Shown here: positions 33,873 through 42,769 of the stretch, one piece after another | Position numbering within the stretch: position 1 is the first letter of the stretch | Layout: each line of letters begins with the position of its first letter | Assembly (NCBI RefSeq): GCF_000349945.1 | Contig: NC_020516.1 | Coordinates: 4,588,001-4,652,000 of the forward strand | Source: Azoarcus sp. KH32C | GTDB lineage: Bacteria; Pseudomonadota; Gammaproteobacteria; Burkholderiales; Rhodocyclaceae | Length of the DNA: 64,000 bases | Direction: 5' to 3' | Position numbers and translations under genes: made by a program | Notes under the pieces: generated by a model | Seen by the model: the letters and a program-made list of their open reading frames with translations, nothing else | Databases searched by the model: none | What the model was told of the DNA's origin: nothing

Positions 33873-34816
33873 GACTTGCCATCGTCGTGCTGATCGCGGG
33901 GGCCGCACCGGCGTTCGCGGCGCCGCTCGACGGCGAGCCGATCAAGCCGCTTCCGGCGAACCTGAACCCCGACCCGTCGCGCGCCGCGCTGGGCCGCCGC
34001 CTCTTCCACGAGCCGCGCCTGTCGGCGAATGGCGCGGTGTCGTGTGCGAGCTGTCACGCTCTCGACAAGGGCGGCGCCGACGGACGCGACCGGTCGATCG
34101 GCTTCGACGGACGCCAGACGGCGGTGAATGCGCCGACCGTGTTCAACGCCGCACTCAATTTCCGCCAGTTCTGGAACGGACGCGCCGCCACGCTGGAAGC
34201 GCAGGTGGATGCCGTCGTGCAGCATCCGGTGGAGATGGGATCGAAGTGGGAGGACGTCGTCGCCAAGCTGGCGCGCGACCCCAATTACCGGAGCGAATTC
34301 GCGCGCAGCTACCCGGATGGCGTGACGAAGGCGAACATCCAGGATGCGATCGCGAGTTTCGAGCGCACGCTGATCACGCCCGATTCACGCTTCGACCGCT
34401 ACCTGCGCGGCGACGGCGACGCGCTCTCCGCCGAAGAGAAGGCCGGATACACGAAGTTCAAGCAATACGGCTGCGTGACCTGTCATCAGGGCGTGAACGT
34501 CGGCGGCAACATGTTCCAGAAGTTCGGCGTGATGGCCGACTATTTCGCGAAGCGCGGCCACATGACCGAAGCCGACCTCGGGCGCTACGTCATCACCGGC
34601 GATGTCGAAGACACGCATGTCTTCAAGGTCCCGAGCCTACGCAACGTCGCCCTGACCGCACCCTACTTCCACGACGGATCGGCCAAGACCTTGGGCGACG
34701 CAGTCGACGTCATGTTCCGATATCAGCTCGGCCGCCCCGCATTGCAGGCCGACAAGGTGGCGATTGTCAAATTCCTCGAAACGCTGACCGGCGACGTGGC
34801 AGGGAGGCCGCGATGA
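33854..34816 (+). CDS. di-heme cytochrome c peroxidase
   Basis: 320 residues from the ATG inside the end of the preceding gene. The signal peptide is about residues 1-22 (LRLAIVVLIAGAAPAFA). Two haem-binding motifs, CASCH near residue 65 and CVTCH near residue 210, give the periplasmic bacterial di-haem peroxidase family, which reduces hydrogen peroxide with c-type cytochromes as donors. PTVFNAALNFRQFWNGRA and YFHDGSAKTL are family segments. It is translationally linked to signalling genes on both sides (19-base and 4-base overlaps), which is unusual. Confidence 0.93.
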   Translation: MFCQPLRLAIVVLIAGAAPAFAAPLDGEPIKPLPANLNPDPSRAALGRRLFHEPRLSANGAVSCASCHALDKGGADGRDRSIGFDGRQTAVNAPTVFNAALNFRQFWNGRAATLEAQVDAVVQHPVEMGSKWEDVVAKLARDPNYRSEFARSYPDGVTKANIQDAIASFERTLITPDSRFDRYLRGDGDALSAEEKAGYTKFKQYGCVTCHQGVNVGGNMFQKFGVMADYFAKRGHMTEADLGRYVITGDVEDTHVFKVPSLRNVALTAPYFHDGSAKTLGDAVDVMFRYQLGRPALQADKVAIVKFLETLTGDVAGRPR

Positions 34817-36687
34817 CGCATCCGAAACGGCGCATCTATTTCGCCATTGCCGCGATGGTCGCGGTGCTCACGTCGGCGCTGGCTTTCCTCTACGCCAAAA
34901 CGCGCGCCTACGACGAGACGCGCCATTTCGAGAATCTGGCCAACCTGCGCGAGATCGAGCACCTCGACGCACACTGGGAGCTCGACGCGCTGAAGTCGCG
35001 GCTCGGCATCAACACGCATTACGACCCCCTGGCGGCCGCATTGCCCGAGTTCCGACGCATGGAGGCGGAACTCCGGGCACTGGTCGCCGACGGACTGGCC
35101 GACACGCCTTCAGCCCTGGTACAAAACATCGATGCGCTCGATCGATCGATCCAGCAAAAGACCGAACTGATCGAACACTTCAAGTCCCACAACGCGGTGC
35201 TGCGCAACTCGATGGCCTTTCTTCCCACCGCCGCCGACGACGTGCAGGAACTGGTGGACGCGGCACTGGCCAAGACCGCGACACGGCGGTCGGGCGGCAT
35301 GCGGCGCATTCCTGAAGACACGGACGACTTGCTGCTGGCGGCCTTCGTCTACGGCCACGACGGCTCCGAGGACAGGGCCGGCGAGGTCGAGGACGCACTG
35401 AGCCGCATTGCCGCCGACACGGACCAACTGCCGGCGGATATCCGCGAACGGCTGGACGTCTTTGCTGCCCACATCCGCACCGTGCTGCGCGAACACCGAG
35501 TCCTCATCGGCCTGCTCGACGAGATCGCAGCCGTGTCGATCGACCGCCACATCGACGACATCGAAGCGCTGCTGTCCGACCAATACCTGCGGGCCAGCAC
35601 CGAACGCCACCGCTACGGGCGCTACCTGCTCGGCTTCGCGGCGCTATTGACGGCTTTGCTCGTCCCCGCGGCGTATAGCGCGATCCGCAACCATGGCGTC
35701 GTCAAGCGCGTCAATCGGGAGCTGCAGGAAGCCAACGAAAGCCTGGAGCAGCGGGTTCGTGAACGCACGCGCGAACTGCACGAGACCCAGGCGGAACTTG
35801 TCGACGCCGCGCGCCACGCCGGGATGGCGGAGATCGCGACCAACGTGCTGCACAACGTCGGCAACGTCCTCAACAGCGTGAATGTCTCGGCGAGCCACGT
35901 GGCCGGACGCGTGCGCGGGTCGAAGGCCGGCGGACTGGCGCGGGCGGTCGCGATGATGAACGAGCACGCCGCGGAGCTCGGCGAGTTCCTGACGCAGGAT
36001 GAAAAGGGCAAGCTGCTGCCGGGCTATCTGGCGAAGCTCTCCGAGGCGCTGAGCGCCGAGCAGGCGGAGATCATGGACGAACTCGGGCGGCTGACGAACA
36101 GCATCGATCACATCAAGGAGGTGGTCGCGACCCAGCAGTCCTACGCAGGCGCCTCCCAGCTAGTGGAGCCCGTGCGCATCCGCGATCTCGTCGATGACGC
36201 GTTGCGCATGAATGCGGGATCGCTCGCGCGCCACGACGTGACCGTCGTCAGGGAGATCGCCGATCTGCCGGAACTGCCGCTCGACCGCCATCGCGTGCTG
36301 CAGATCCTCGTGAACCTGATCAGCAACGCCAAGCAGGCGATGGACGCGACGAGCGAGCGGCCCCACCGCATGACCGTGCGCGCAGCACTCGTCGATGACG
36401 GCACGGAAGGGCCGCGGCTGCGCATCCGCGTCGAGGACGAGGGCGAGGGCATCGCGCCCGAAAACCTGACGCGCATCTTCAGCCACGGTTTCACCACGCG
36501 CAAGAACGGCCACGGCTTCGGACTGCACAGCTGCGCGCTGGCGGCGCGCGAGATGGGCGGCACGCTGAGCGCGCACAGCGACGGTCCGGGCCGCGGCGCC
36601 GTCTTCACGCTCGATCTGCCGATGCCGGCGGACGCCCCCGTCAGCTCGTGCTCCCCGGAACCGCTTCCGGAGCGAGCGGCAGCGTAA
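34813..36687 (+). CDS. membrane sensor histidine kinase with DAHL-like sensor
   Basis: 624 residues. Membrane segments at about 8-28 and 275-298 frame an all-helical periplasmic region. LDAHWELDALKSRLGI and HYDPL close to the first segment are like the DAHL (double all-helical ligand-binding) domain. Then comes a coiled coil (about 305-350) and a kinase core with the H-box ATNVLHNVGNVLNSV, in which His-Asn replaces the usual His-Glu, and HATPase motifs NLISNAKQAMDAT, VEDEGEGIAPENLTRIF and HGFGLHSCALAAREM. It overlaps the peroxidase gene by 4 bases, hinting at a redox or peroxide link, and overlaps the opposite kinase gene by 47 bases. Confidence 0.9.
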   Translation: MTHPKRRIYFAIAAMVAVLTSALAFLYAKTRAYDETRHFENLANLREIEHLDAHWELDALKSRLGINTHYDPLAAALPEFRRMEAELRALVADGLADTPSALVQNIDALDRSIQQKTELIEHFKSHNAVLRNSMAFLPTAADDVQELVDAALAKTATRRSGGMRRIPEDTDDLLLAAFVYGHDGSEDRAGEVEDALSRIAADTDQLPADIRERLDVFAAHIRTVLREHRVLIGLLDEIAAVSIDRHIDDIEALLSDQYLRASTERHRYGRYLLGFAALLTALLVPAAYSAIRNHGVVKRVNRELQEANESLEQRVRERTRELHETQAELVDAARHAGMAEIATNVLHNVGNVLNSVNVSASHVAGRVRGSKAGGLARAVAMMNEHAAELGEFLTQDEKGKLLPGYLAKLSEALSAEQAEIMDELGRLTNSIDHIKEVVATQQSYAGASQLVEPVRIRDLVDDALRMNAGSLARHDVTVVREIADLPELPLDRHRVLQILVNLISNAKQAMDATSERPHRMTVRAALVDDGTEGPRLRIRVEDEGEGIAPENLTRIFSHGFTTRKNGHGFGLHSCALAAREMGGTLSAHSDGPGRGAVFTLDLPMPADAPVSSCSPEPLPERAAA

Positions 36688-37975
36688 CGCGCACGGTGGT
36701 CCCGCGGCCACGGGCGCTATCGATCTCGATGCGCCCGCCATGGCGGCGCACGATGGTATCGGCGACCGACAAGCCCATGCCGGTGCCCGAGCCGACTGGG
36801 CGGGTCGTGAAGAAAGGATTGAAGACGCGGGCGAGGTTTTCCTCGGTGATGCCTTCGCCATCGTCCTCGATCTCCACGCGCACCCGCTCGCCGTCCTCGC
36901 CGGCGCAGCGCACGACGATCCGTCCGCCCTGCCCGACGGCCTGCATCGCGTTGACGAGCAGGTTGGAGAACACCTGACGGATGCCCGACGCGAGGCAGAA
37001 GATCGGCGGCAGCTCGCCCTGCTCGCGCACGATCGTCGCATCGCTGCCCGTGCGGCTCGCGGCCGCGATGATGGCGCCTTCAATCAGTTGCTGCAGGTCG
37101 CTCGACTGCCACTCGCCCTGCTCGCCGCTCGCGGAAAACTCCATCAGCTCGCGGACGATGCGGGCAACGCTGGCGAGGCCGGACTGCGTTTCATTGAGCA
37201 GCGCCGGCGTGTCCTCGCGCAGGAAATCGAGGTCGCAGGCTTGCCGCGCGGCGCGCAGCAGGGCCTGGTGCTCGGAATCGAGGTGGTGCTCGGTCTGCTC
37301 GTAGGTCTGGACGAGCGTCATCAGATCGTTGAAATAGCGCAGCAAGGTGCCGACGTTGGCCTTCACGTAGCCGATCGGGGTGTTGATCTCGTGCGCCACG
37401 CCGGCCGCGAGCTGGCCGATGGCGGCCATCTTTTCCGACTGCAGCAGTTGGTCGCGCGTGTCGGACAGGCGCTGGTTGGTTTCGCGCAGCTCGACGAGGC
37501 TCTCCTGCAGGGCCCGCTCCGCGCGGTCGCGGTCGCTGACGTCGCTGAAGACCAGCACGGCCCCTTCGCACGCCTCGTCCTCGATGATCCGCGCGACGCT
37601 GTATTCGACCGCGAAGGCAGCGCCGCCCGGCCTGTGGAATTCGCTGCGCCGGCGCGCCTGTTCGCTCGTGAAAGGCGGGCGCCACGGGACCGTCCCGGCC
37701 GCCTCGGCAGTACTGTCGGCGCCGCGCCCGACGACGACGTCGACGGTCTGCCCGAGCATGTCTTCCACCTGCCGGCCGAGCATCCGTCCCGCGGCCGCAT
37801 TCGCGTAGTTGATGCGCCCGTCCTGGTCGAGGCCGAGGACGCCTTCGGTCGTCGCGTGCAGGATCAGTTCGTAGGTGCGCGACAGGCGGGCGAACGCCGC
37901 CGTCAGCTGCTGCACGCCGTCACCCGGCGCGTCCGGTTCGTCCGAGGCGTCGATCAGGGGCTCGTTGGCAGCCAT
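36641..37975 (-). CDS. PAS sensor histidine kinase, soluble
   Basis: 444 residues from an ATG with AAGGAGG before it; the longer frame to 38437 covers other genes. A PAS domain is at about 33-155 (LILHATTEGVLGLDQDG), followed by a coiled coil, then the H-box MAAIGQLAAGVAHEINTPIGYV, N-box SNLLVNAMQAV and G-boxes DDGEGITEENLARVF and GSGTGMGLSVADTIV. There is no membrane segment. Its start is 220 bases from the divergent operon at 38196, and its end overlaps the plus-strand kinase gene. Confidence 0.92.
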   Translation of the reverse strand: MAANEPLIDASDEPDAPGDGVQQLTAAFARLSRTYELILHATTEGVLGLDQDGRINYANAAAGRMLGRQVEDMLGQTVDVVVGRGADSTAEAAGTVPWRPPFTSEQARRRSEFHRPGGAAFAVEYSVARIIEDEACEGAVLVFSDVSDRDRAERALQESLVELRETNQRLSDTRDQLLQSEKMAAIGQLAAGVAHEINTPIGYVKANVGTLLRYFNDLMTLVQTYEQTEHHLDSEHQALLRAARQACDLDFLREDTPALLNETQSGLASVARIVRELMEFSASGEQGEWQSSDLQQLIEGAIIAAASRTGSDATIVREQGELPPIFCLASGIRQVFSNLLVNAMQAVGQGGRIVVRCAGEDGERVRVEIEDDGEGITEENLARVFNPFFTTRPVGSGTGMGLSVADTIVRRHGGRIEIDSARGRGTTVRVTLPLAPEAVPGSTS

Positions 37976-38073
37976 GACTTCCTCCTTCGCCCTTGGGATG
38001 GGCTTCCGGGAACGGACAGTTTGACCGGGCCCGTGCTCGAAAGCTCCGCGCCCCCGCCCCGCTGTCATGCCCG

Positions 38074-38136
38074 TGTAGGGATTTCCTGACGGCAAAAGCA
38101 GCGCTTCCTGACACGCGATTCCGCCTTCCCCGACGG
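38074..38136 (+). promoter_or_regulatory. shared upstream element, copy B
   Basis: Second copy of the element at 31418-31480, same length and strand, identical over the first 17 bases. It ends 59 bases before the ATG of the first gene in the chemosensory operon. It also lies about 100 bases upstream of the minus-strand kinase start and might act on both. Confidence 0.6.
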
Positions 38137-38195
38137 TGCCGGCGGCCGTCTTCCTCTCAAATGTGTCCATCCAGAACCAGCCAGCGGGACACCCG

Positions 38196-38555
38196 ATGAA
38201 GCTGCTCATCGTCGAAGATTCGAAGCCTGTCAGCAAGCGCCTCCAGCACGCTTTCGGCCGGCTTCCGGCACTCGAAACCGAGATCGCCGACACCCTGCGC
38301 CAGGCCCTCGAACGATTCCGCCTGTGCCAGCCGCAACTGGTGCTGCTCGACATCGAACTGCCCGACGGCAACGGTATCGAGCTGCTGCAGACCATCAAGC
38401 GCGAACGCCCGGCGACCTGGGTGCTGATGTTCAGCAACCACGAGATCTACCGCCAGCGCTGCAAGGCGGAAGGCGCCGACTACTTCTTCGACAAATCGGG
38501 CGAGTTCGAAGTGCTTGCCTGCATCGTGCAATCCCTCGCGGAGGCGAACTCGTGA
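38196..38555 (+). CDS. single-domain response regulator
   Basis: 119 residues from the ATG at 38196; an in-frame ATG at 38136 would lie in the upstream element. A receiver only: KLLIVEDSKPV at the start, acceptor Asp52 in LVLLDIELPDGNG, VLMFSNHE, and the conserved Lys in YFFDKSGEFE. It starts the chemosensory operon and overlaps the receptor gene by 4 bases (GTGA). Its role may be as a phosphate sink or specific output, unlike CheY at 39752. Confidence 0.9.
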   Translation: MKLLIVEDSKPVSKRLQHAFGRLPALETEIADTLRQALERFRLCQPQLVLLDIELPDGNGIELLQTIKRERPATWVLMFSNHEIYRQRCKAEGADYFFDKSGEFEVLACIVQSLAEANS

Positions 38556-39739
38556 GCGATCAAGCGATCCGCCCCTGCGGCGTCCCTGCGGCCGTCTGGC
38601 TGGCGCCGCTCCTCGCCACCGTGGTCGGTGCCGGCCTTGCCCTCACCATCGGCGACATCACGACGCGAAACCTCGTCCTCGCCGGCATCCTGCTCGCCGG
38701 CGGCGTGGCTGCCGCGTGGGGCACCGTCTTCGCCTGCCGCCGCGCCGCCGAACGCCATGTTCGCGAAGTGACGGCACTTATCGAATCCGAGGCGACCGCC
38801 GGAACTGCGCGCAGCGAACAGGCCGCCGGGCAGTTCGCCGCCTTGTGCGGCGGCATCCTGCCGGTATGGAGCCGGCACCTGCAGACGGTACGGATGCAGA
38901 CCGAGGAAGCGATCGGCACCCTGTCCGCACGCTTCGCCGGCATCTCCGACAAGCTCGACACCGCGGTCCGCGCCTCGCACGAAGCCGCCGGCAATGGTGC
39001 GGCGGGCGGCGACGGCATCGTCGGGATGCTCGAAGCGAGCCGCAGCGAGCTCGGCGCGATCCTCGCCTCACTGCGCACCGCCTTCGACAGCAAGATGCAC
39101 CTGCTCGACGAGATCGCACGTCTGGCCGCCTTCGCCGACGAGCTGCGCGGCATGGCCGACGAGGTCGGCAAGATCGCCGGCCAGACCAACCTGCTGGCAC
39201 TGAACGCGGCGATCGAAGCGGCGCGCGCCGGCGAGGCGGGACGCGGCTTCGCAGTCGTCGCCGACGCGGTGCGCGAGCTGTCGCGCCAGTCGAGCGAAAC
39301 CGGCAAGCACATCAGCACCAATATCGCGGCCGTCACCGCGGCGATCGACGCCACGCTGCATGCCGCCAACGAGCAGGCGCATACCGACGAGCAGAGCATC
39401 TCCGAGGCCGACGCCGCCGTCGCCTCGATCCTCGAGCGCTTCCACTGCGCGACCGCCGGCCTGGAAGCCTCGGCCGAGATTCTGCAGCGCGAGAGCAGCG
39501 GCATCCGCGGCGAAGTCGCCGACGTGCTCGTGTCGCTGCAGTTCCAGGACCGCATTAGCCAGATGCTCGGCCACCTCGACGACGACATGCAGAAGCTCGC
39601 CGCCCAGGACGCGGCGGCAATCGACGTCGCAGCCTGGCTCGACGAGCTCGCGCGCAGCTACACGACCGAGGAGCAGCGCGTCGTCCATCACGGCGGCGGG
39701 ACAGCCCGGCCCGCCACAAGCGAAATCACATTTTTCTAG
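38552..39739 (+). CDS. short membrane methyl-accepting chemotaxis-type protein
   Basis: 395 residues from a GTG that overlaps the preceding stop. Two hydrophobic segments near residues 12-60 have almost no loop between them, so there is no periplasmic sensor domain. The cytoplasmic part contains the signalling tip (GKIAGQTNLLALNAAIEAARAGEAGRGFAVVADAVREL). It probably gets its input in the membrane or from a partner such as the adjacent response regulator. The C-terminus ends EITFF. Confidence 0.88.
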   Translation: MSDQAIRPCGVPAAVWLAPLLATVVGAGLALTIGDITTRNLVLAGILLAGGVAAAWGTVFACRRAAERHVREVTALIESEATAGTARSEQAAGQFAALCGGILPVWSRHLQTVRMQTEEAIGTLSARFAGISDKLDTAVRASHEAAGNGAAGGDGIVGMLEASRSELGAILASLRTAFDSKMHLLDEIARLAAFADELRGMADEVGKIAGQTNLLALNAAIEAARAGEAGRGFAVVADAVRELSRQSSETGKHISTNIAAVTAAIDATLHAANEQAHTDEQSISEADAAVASILERFHCATAGLEASAEILQRESSGIRGEVADVLVSLQFQDRISQMLGHLDDDMQKLAAQDAAAIDVAAWLDELARSYTTEEQRVVHHGGGTARPATSEITFF

Positions 39740-39751
39740 GAGAGCGCCATC

Positions 39752-40120
39752 ATGGCCAAGACCATTCTCGTTGTGGATGACTCGAGCTCGCTGCGCCAGG
39801 TGGTCAGCATCGCGCTCAAGGGCGCGGGTTACGACACCATCGAGGCCTGCGACGGCAAGGACGCGCTGGGCAAGATCGGCGGACGCAAGGTCCATCTGAT
39901 CATCAGCGACGTGAACATGCCGGTCATGGACGGCATCAGCTTCGTCAAGGAAGTGAAGAAGCTGCCGGAGCACCGCTTCACGCCGGTGATCATGCTCACG
40001 ACCGAATCGCAGGAGGCGAAGAAGCTCGAAGGCCAGGCCGCGGGCGCCAAGGCCTGGGTCGTGAAGCCCTTCCTGCCGGCGCAGATGCTCGCCGCGGTCT
40101 CCAAGCTCGTCCTGCCCTGA
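39752..40120 (+). CDS. cheY: chemotaxis response regulator CheY
   Basis: 122 residues. Receiver with TILVVDDSSSLR, acceptor Asp53 in LIISDVNMPVMDG, Thr in VIMLTTESQ and Lys in WVVKPFLP. Similar to CheY-type regulators of MCP/STAS/CheA clusters. An AGGAGAG site stands before the ATG, 12 bases after the receptor gene. Confidence 0.93.
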   Translation: MAKTILVVDDSSSLRQVVSIALKGAGYDTIEACDGKDALGKIGGRKVHLIISDVNMPVMDGISFVKEVKKLPEHRFTPVIMLTTESQEAKKLEGQAAGAKAWVVKPFLPAQMLAAVSKLVLP

Positions 40121-40142
40121 GCGCTCAAAGAAGGAACGGAAC

Positions 40143-40490
40143 ATGGAAATCACCTTCGACACCACCGTCACGCCCGCCTGCCTGCGTTTCGCCGGCGAAA
40201 TGACGATCTATGCGGCGGCCGGGGTGCACCGCGAGATGTTCCCCCGCTTCGAGATATGCAACGAGATGACCTTCGATCTCTCGGCCGTCGAAGAGATCGA
40301 CAGCGCCGGCCTGCAGCTCCTGCTCCTCGCCCGCCAGCACGCGGAGGCGATCGGCAAGGCGTTTGCCCTGGCGGCGATCAGCCCCGCGGTCGGCGAGTTG
40401 CTGGAACTCTTCGGACTCGGCGCCTTCTTCGGCGTCCCCGCACTCGGGGCCCCGATCGCCGACATGTCCGACGCGGACGAGCCGGCATGA
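40143..40490 (+). CDS. STAS domain protein
   Basis: 115 residues. The STAS (anti-sigma antagonist-like) fold is shown by the MEITFDTTVTPACLRFAGEM opening and FDLSAVEEIDSAGLQLLLLA near residue 45, where the Ser in DSAG is the position phosphorylated in SpoIIAA-type proteins. STAS proteins occur in some chemosensory clusters with an adjacent CheY. The ATG of cheA overlaps its stop. A partner kinase or switch protein is not in the window. Confidence 0.85.
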   Translation: MEITFDTTVTPACLRFAGEMTIYAAAGVHREMFPRFEICNEMTFDLSAVEEIDSAGLQLLLLARQHAEAIGKAFALAAISPAVGELLELFGLGAFFGVPALGAPIADMSDADEPA

Positions 40491-42754
40491 ACATCGACGC
40501 CGCCCTGCCGACCTTCATCGCGGAAAGCAACGAGCTGCTCGCGAGCATGGACGACTGCCTGCTGCTGCTCGAACGCGAGCCCGACAACGCCGAAGCGATC
40601 GCGGCGACCTTCCGCGCGATCCACACGATCAAGGGTTCGGCCGGGCTCTTCGGGCTGGACTGCATCGTGCGCTTCGCCCACGTCGCCGAGAGCGTGCTCG
40701 ACCGCGCGCGCGAAGGCGAACTGCCGATCGACGACGCCCTGACGGCGCTGCTGCTCGAATGCCGCGACCACATCGGCGACCTCGTCGCGACCGTCTCCGG
40801 CGACGACTCCGCCGCTGCCGACGCGGTCGCGCCGCGCGGTGAAGCCCTGCTCGAAAGGCTCCGCCGGCTGTTGTCGTACGACGTCGTGCCCGCCGCCGAC
40901 GGCCCCTGCCGCGCAAGCACCTGCCGCGCCACCGACTGCGGACTCGGCCCCTGCCCGCGCCACGACGAGTCGCCCGCCCACGGCGGCGTCGCGAGCGACA
41001 CCTGGCACGTCTCGCTGCGCTTCGGCCCCGACGTGCTCGCCAACGGCATGGACCCGGCCGCCTTCTTGCGCTACCTCGCGACGCTCGGCGAAGTCGAGCG
41101 CACCGTCACACTGTGGGACGGCATGCCCGCCGCCGACACGATGGACCCCGAGCGCTGCTACCTCGGCTTCGAGATCGCATTGCGCAGCACCGCCGAGCGG
41201 CAGGCGATCGAAGGCGCTTTCGACTTCGTCCGCGACGACTGCCGCATCGCCATCCTGCCGCCGCACAGCCCGCTCGAAGACTACCGGCAACTGATCGCGA
41301 CGCTCCCCGAAGGCCGCGAACGCGCCGCCGAACTGCTGCTCGCCTGCGGTACGCTGGATGCGGTCGAGCTGGCCTGCGCGATGGCGGACGAACCCGCGCC
41401 CCCGGAGCCGCCCGCCGCTGCGCCCCCGGTCGCGGAACCTCTCGTCGCGGAGCCGGCTGCCGCCCCGCCCGCGACGCGCGCCCCCACGGGCGAATCGCGC
41501 CGCAGCCAGGAACGCCGCGGCCAGGAAGCCAAGTTCGTGCGCGTCGACGCCGCCAAGCTCGAAGCGCTGATCAATCAGGTCGGCGAGATGGTCATCGCCA
41601 GCGCGTCGGCCGCGCTACACGCGCGCCGCAGCGGCGACGGGCTCCTCAACGAGGCGATGTCGCTGATGGGCCGCCAGATCGAGGAGCTGCGCGACAGCGC
41701 GCTCAGCCTGCGCATGGTCGAGATCGGCGAGACCTTCAGCCGCTTTCACCGTGTCGTGCGCGACGTCAGCCGCGAACTCGGCAAGGACATCAAACTCGTC
41801 ACGACTGGCGACGATACCGAGCTCGACAAGATGGTTGTCGAGAAGATCAACGACCCGCTGATGCATCTGGTCCGCAACGCGATGGACCACGGCATCGAGC
41901 CGGTCGACCTGCGCACCGCCCGCGGCAAGCCGGCGACTGCGACGGTGCGGCTCAACGCCTACCACGAGTCCGGCAGCATCATCATCGAAGTCTCCGATGA
42001 CGGCGGGGGCCTGCCGCGCGACAAGCTGCTGCAGAAGGGGATCGAACGCGGCCTCGTCGCACCCGGCCAGGCCCTCTCCGACCACGAAGTCTTCAAGCTG
42101 ATCTTCGAACCGGGCTTCTCGACCGCCGAACAGGTCACCAACCTGTCCGGCCGCGGCGTCGGCATGGACGTCGTCCGCCGCAACATCGAGGCGCTGCGCG
42201 GCAGCATCGAGATCGACAGTACCCCGGCCGTGGGCACCACGATGCGCATCCGCCTGCCGCTGACGCTCGCGATCATCGACGGCTTCCTGATCGAAGTCGC
42301 CGGCTCGCCCTTCGTCGTGCCGCTCGACATGGTCGTCGAATGCCTCGAACTGCCCGACAGCGAGCGCAGCACCGGCAACGGCCGCCACTACCTCAACCTG
42401 CGCGGCGAAGTGCTGCCCTTCGTGCGCCTGCGCGAACTCTTCGGCATCGAAGGCGACGCCGCCCGGCGCGAGAACGTCGTCGTCGTGACCTTCGCCGGAC
42501 AGAAGGCGGGCCTCGTCGTCGATCGCCTGTTCGGCGAACTGCAGACCGTCATCAAGCCGCTGGGCGCCGTCTTCCGCCACCTGCGCGGCATCTCCGGCTC
42601 GACCATCCTCGGCAGCGGCGAAGTCGCGCTGATCCTCGACGTTCCCGCCACCGTGCAGCAGGCGGCGAGCCGCGAAGCCGGCGAACGGCCCGATACCGCG
42701 GCGCAAACACGCAGACCACTTCCCGCCAGCGCATCGCCTCTAGCCATTCACTGA
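40487..42754 (+). CDS. cheA: chemotaxis histidine kinase CheA
   Basis: 755 residues. The Hpt domain has the phospho-His46 in AIHTIKGSAGLFGL. A long linker (about 120-330) includes a region with several Cys (CRASTCRATDCGLGPC), then a Pro- and Ala-rich stretch. The P3 dimerisation region begins near KFVRVDAAKLEALINQVGE, and the HATPase domain carries HLVRNAMDHGIEP and FSTAEQVTNLSGRGVGMDV. The C-terminal CheW-like domain follows. All catalytic motifs are intact. The Cys-rich linker is unusual and might sense metals or redox state; this is speculative. Confidence 0.95.
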   Translation: MNIDAALPTFIAESNELLASMDDCLLLLEREPDNAEAIAATFRAIHTIKGSAGLFGLDCIVRFAHVAESVLDRAREGELPIDDALTALLLECRDHIGDLVATVSGDDSAAADAVAPRGEALLERLRRLLSYDVVPAADGPCRASTCRATDCGLGPCPRHDESPAHGGVASDTWHVSLRFGPDVLANGMDPAAFLRYLATLGEVERTVTLWDGMPAADTMDPERCYLGFEIALRSTAERQAIEGAFDFVRDDCRIAILPPHSPLEDYRQLIATLPEGRERAAELLLACGTLDAVELACAMADEPAPPEPPAAAPPVAEPLVAEPAAAPPATRAPTGESRRSQERRGQEAKFVRVDAAKLEALINQVGEMVIASASAALHARRSGDGLLNEAMSLMGRQIEELRDSALSLRMVEIGETFSRFHRVVRDVSRELGKDIKLVTTGDDTELDKMVVEKINDPLMHLVRNAMDHGIEPVDLRTARGKPATATVRLNAYHESGSIIIEVSDDGGGLPRDKLLQKGIERGLVAPGQALSDHEVFKLIFEPGFSTAEQVTNLSGRGVGMDVVRRNIEALRGSIEIDSTPAVGTTMRIRLPLTLAIIDGFLIEVAGSPFVVPLDMVVECLELPDSERSTGNGRHYLNLRGEVLPFVRLRELFGIEGDAARRENVVVVTFAGQKAGLVVDRLFGELQTVIKPLGAVFRHLRGISGSTILGSGEVALILDVPATVQQAASREAGERPDTAAQTRRPLPASASPLAIH

Positions 42755-42769
42755 GCAAGGAGACTTCCA

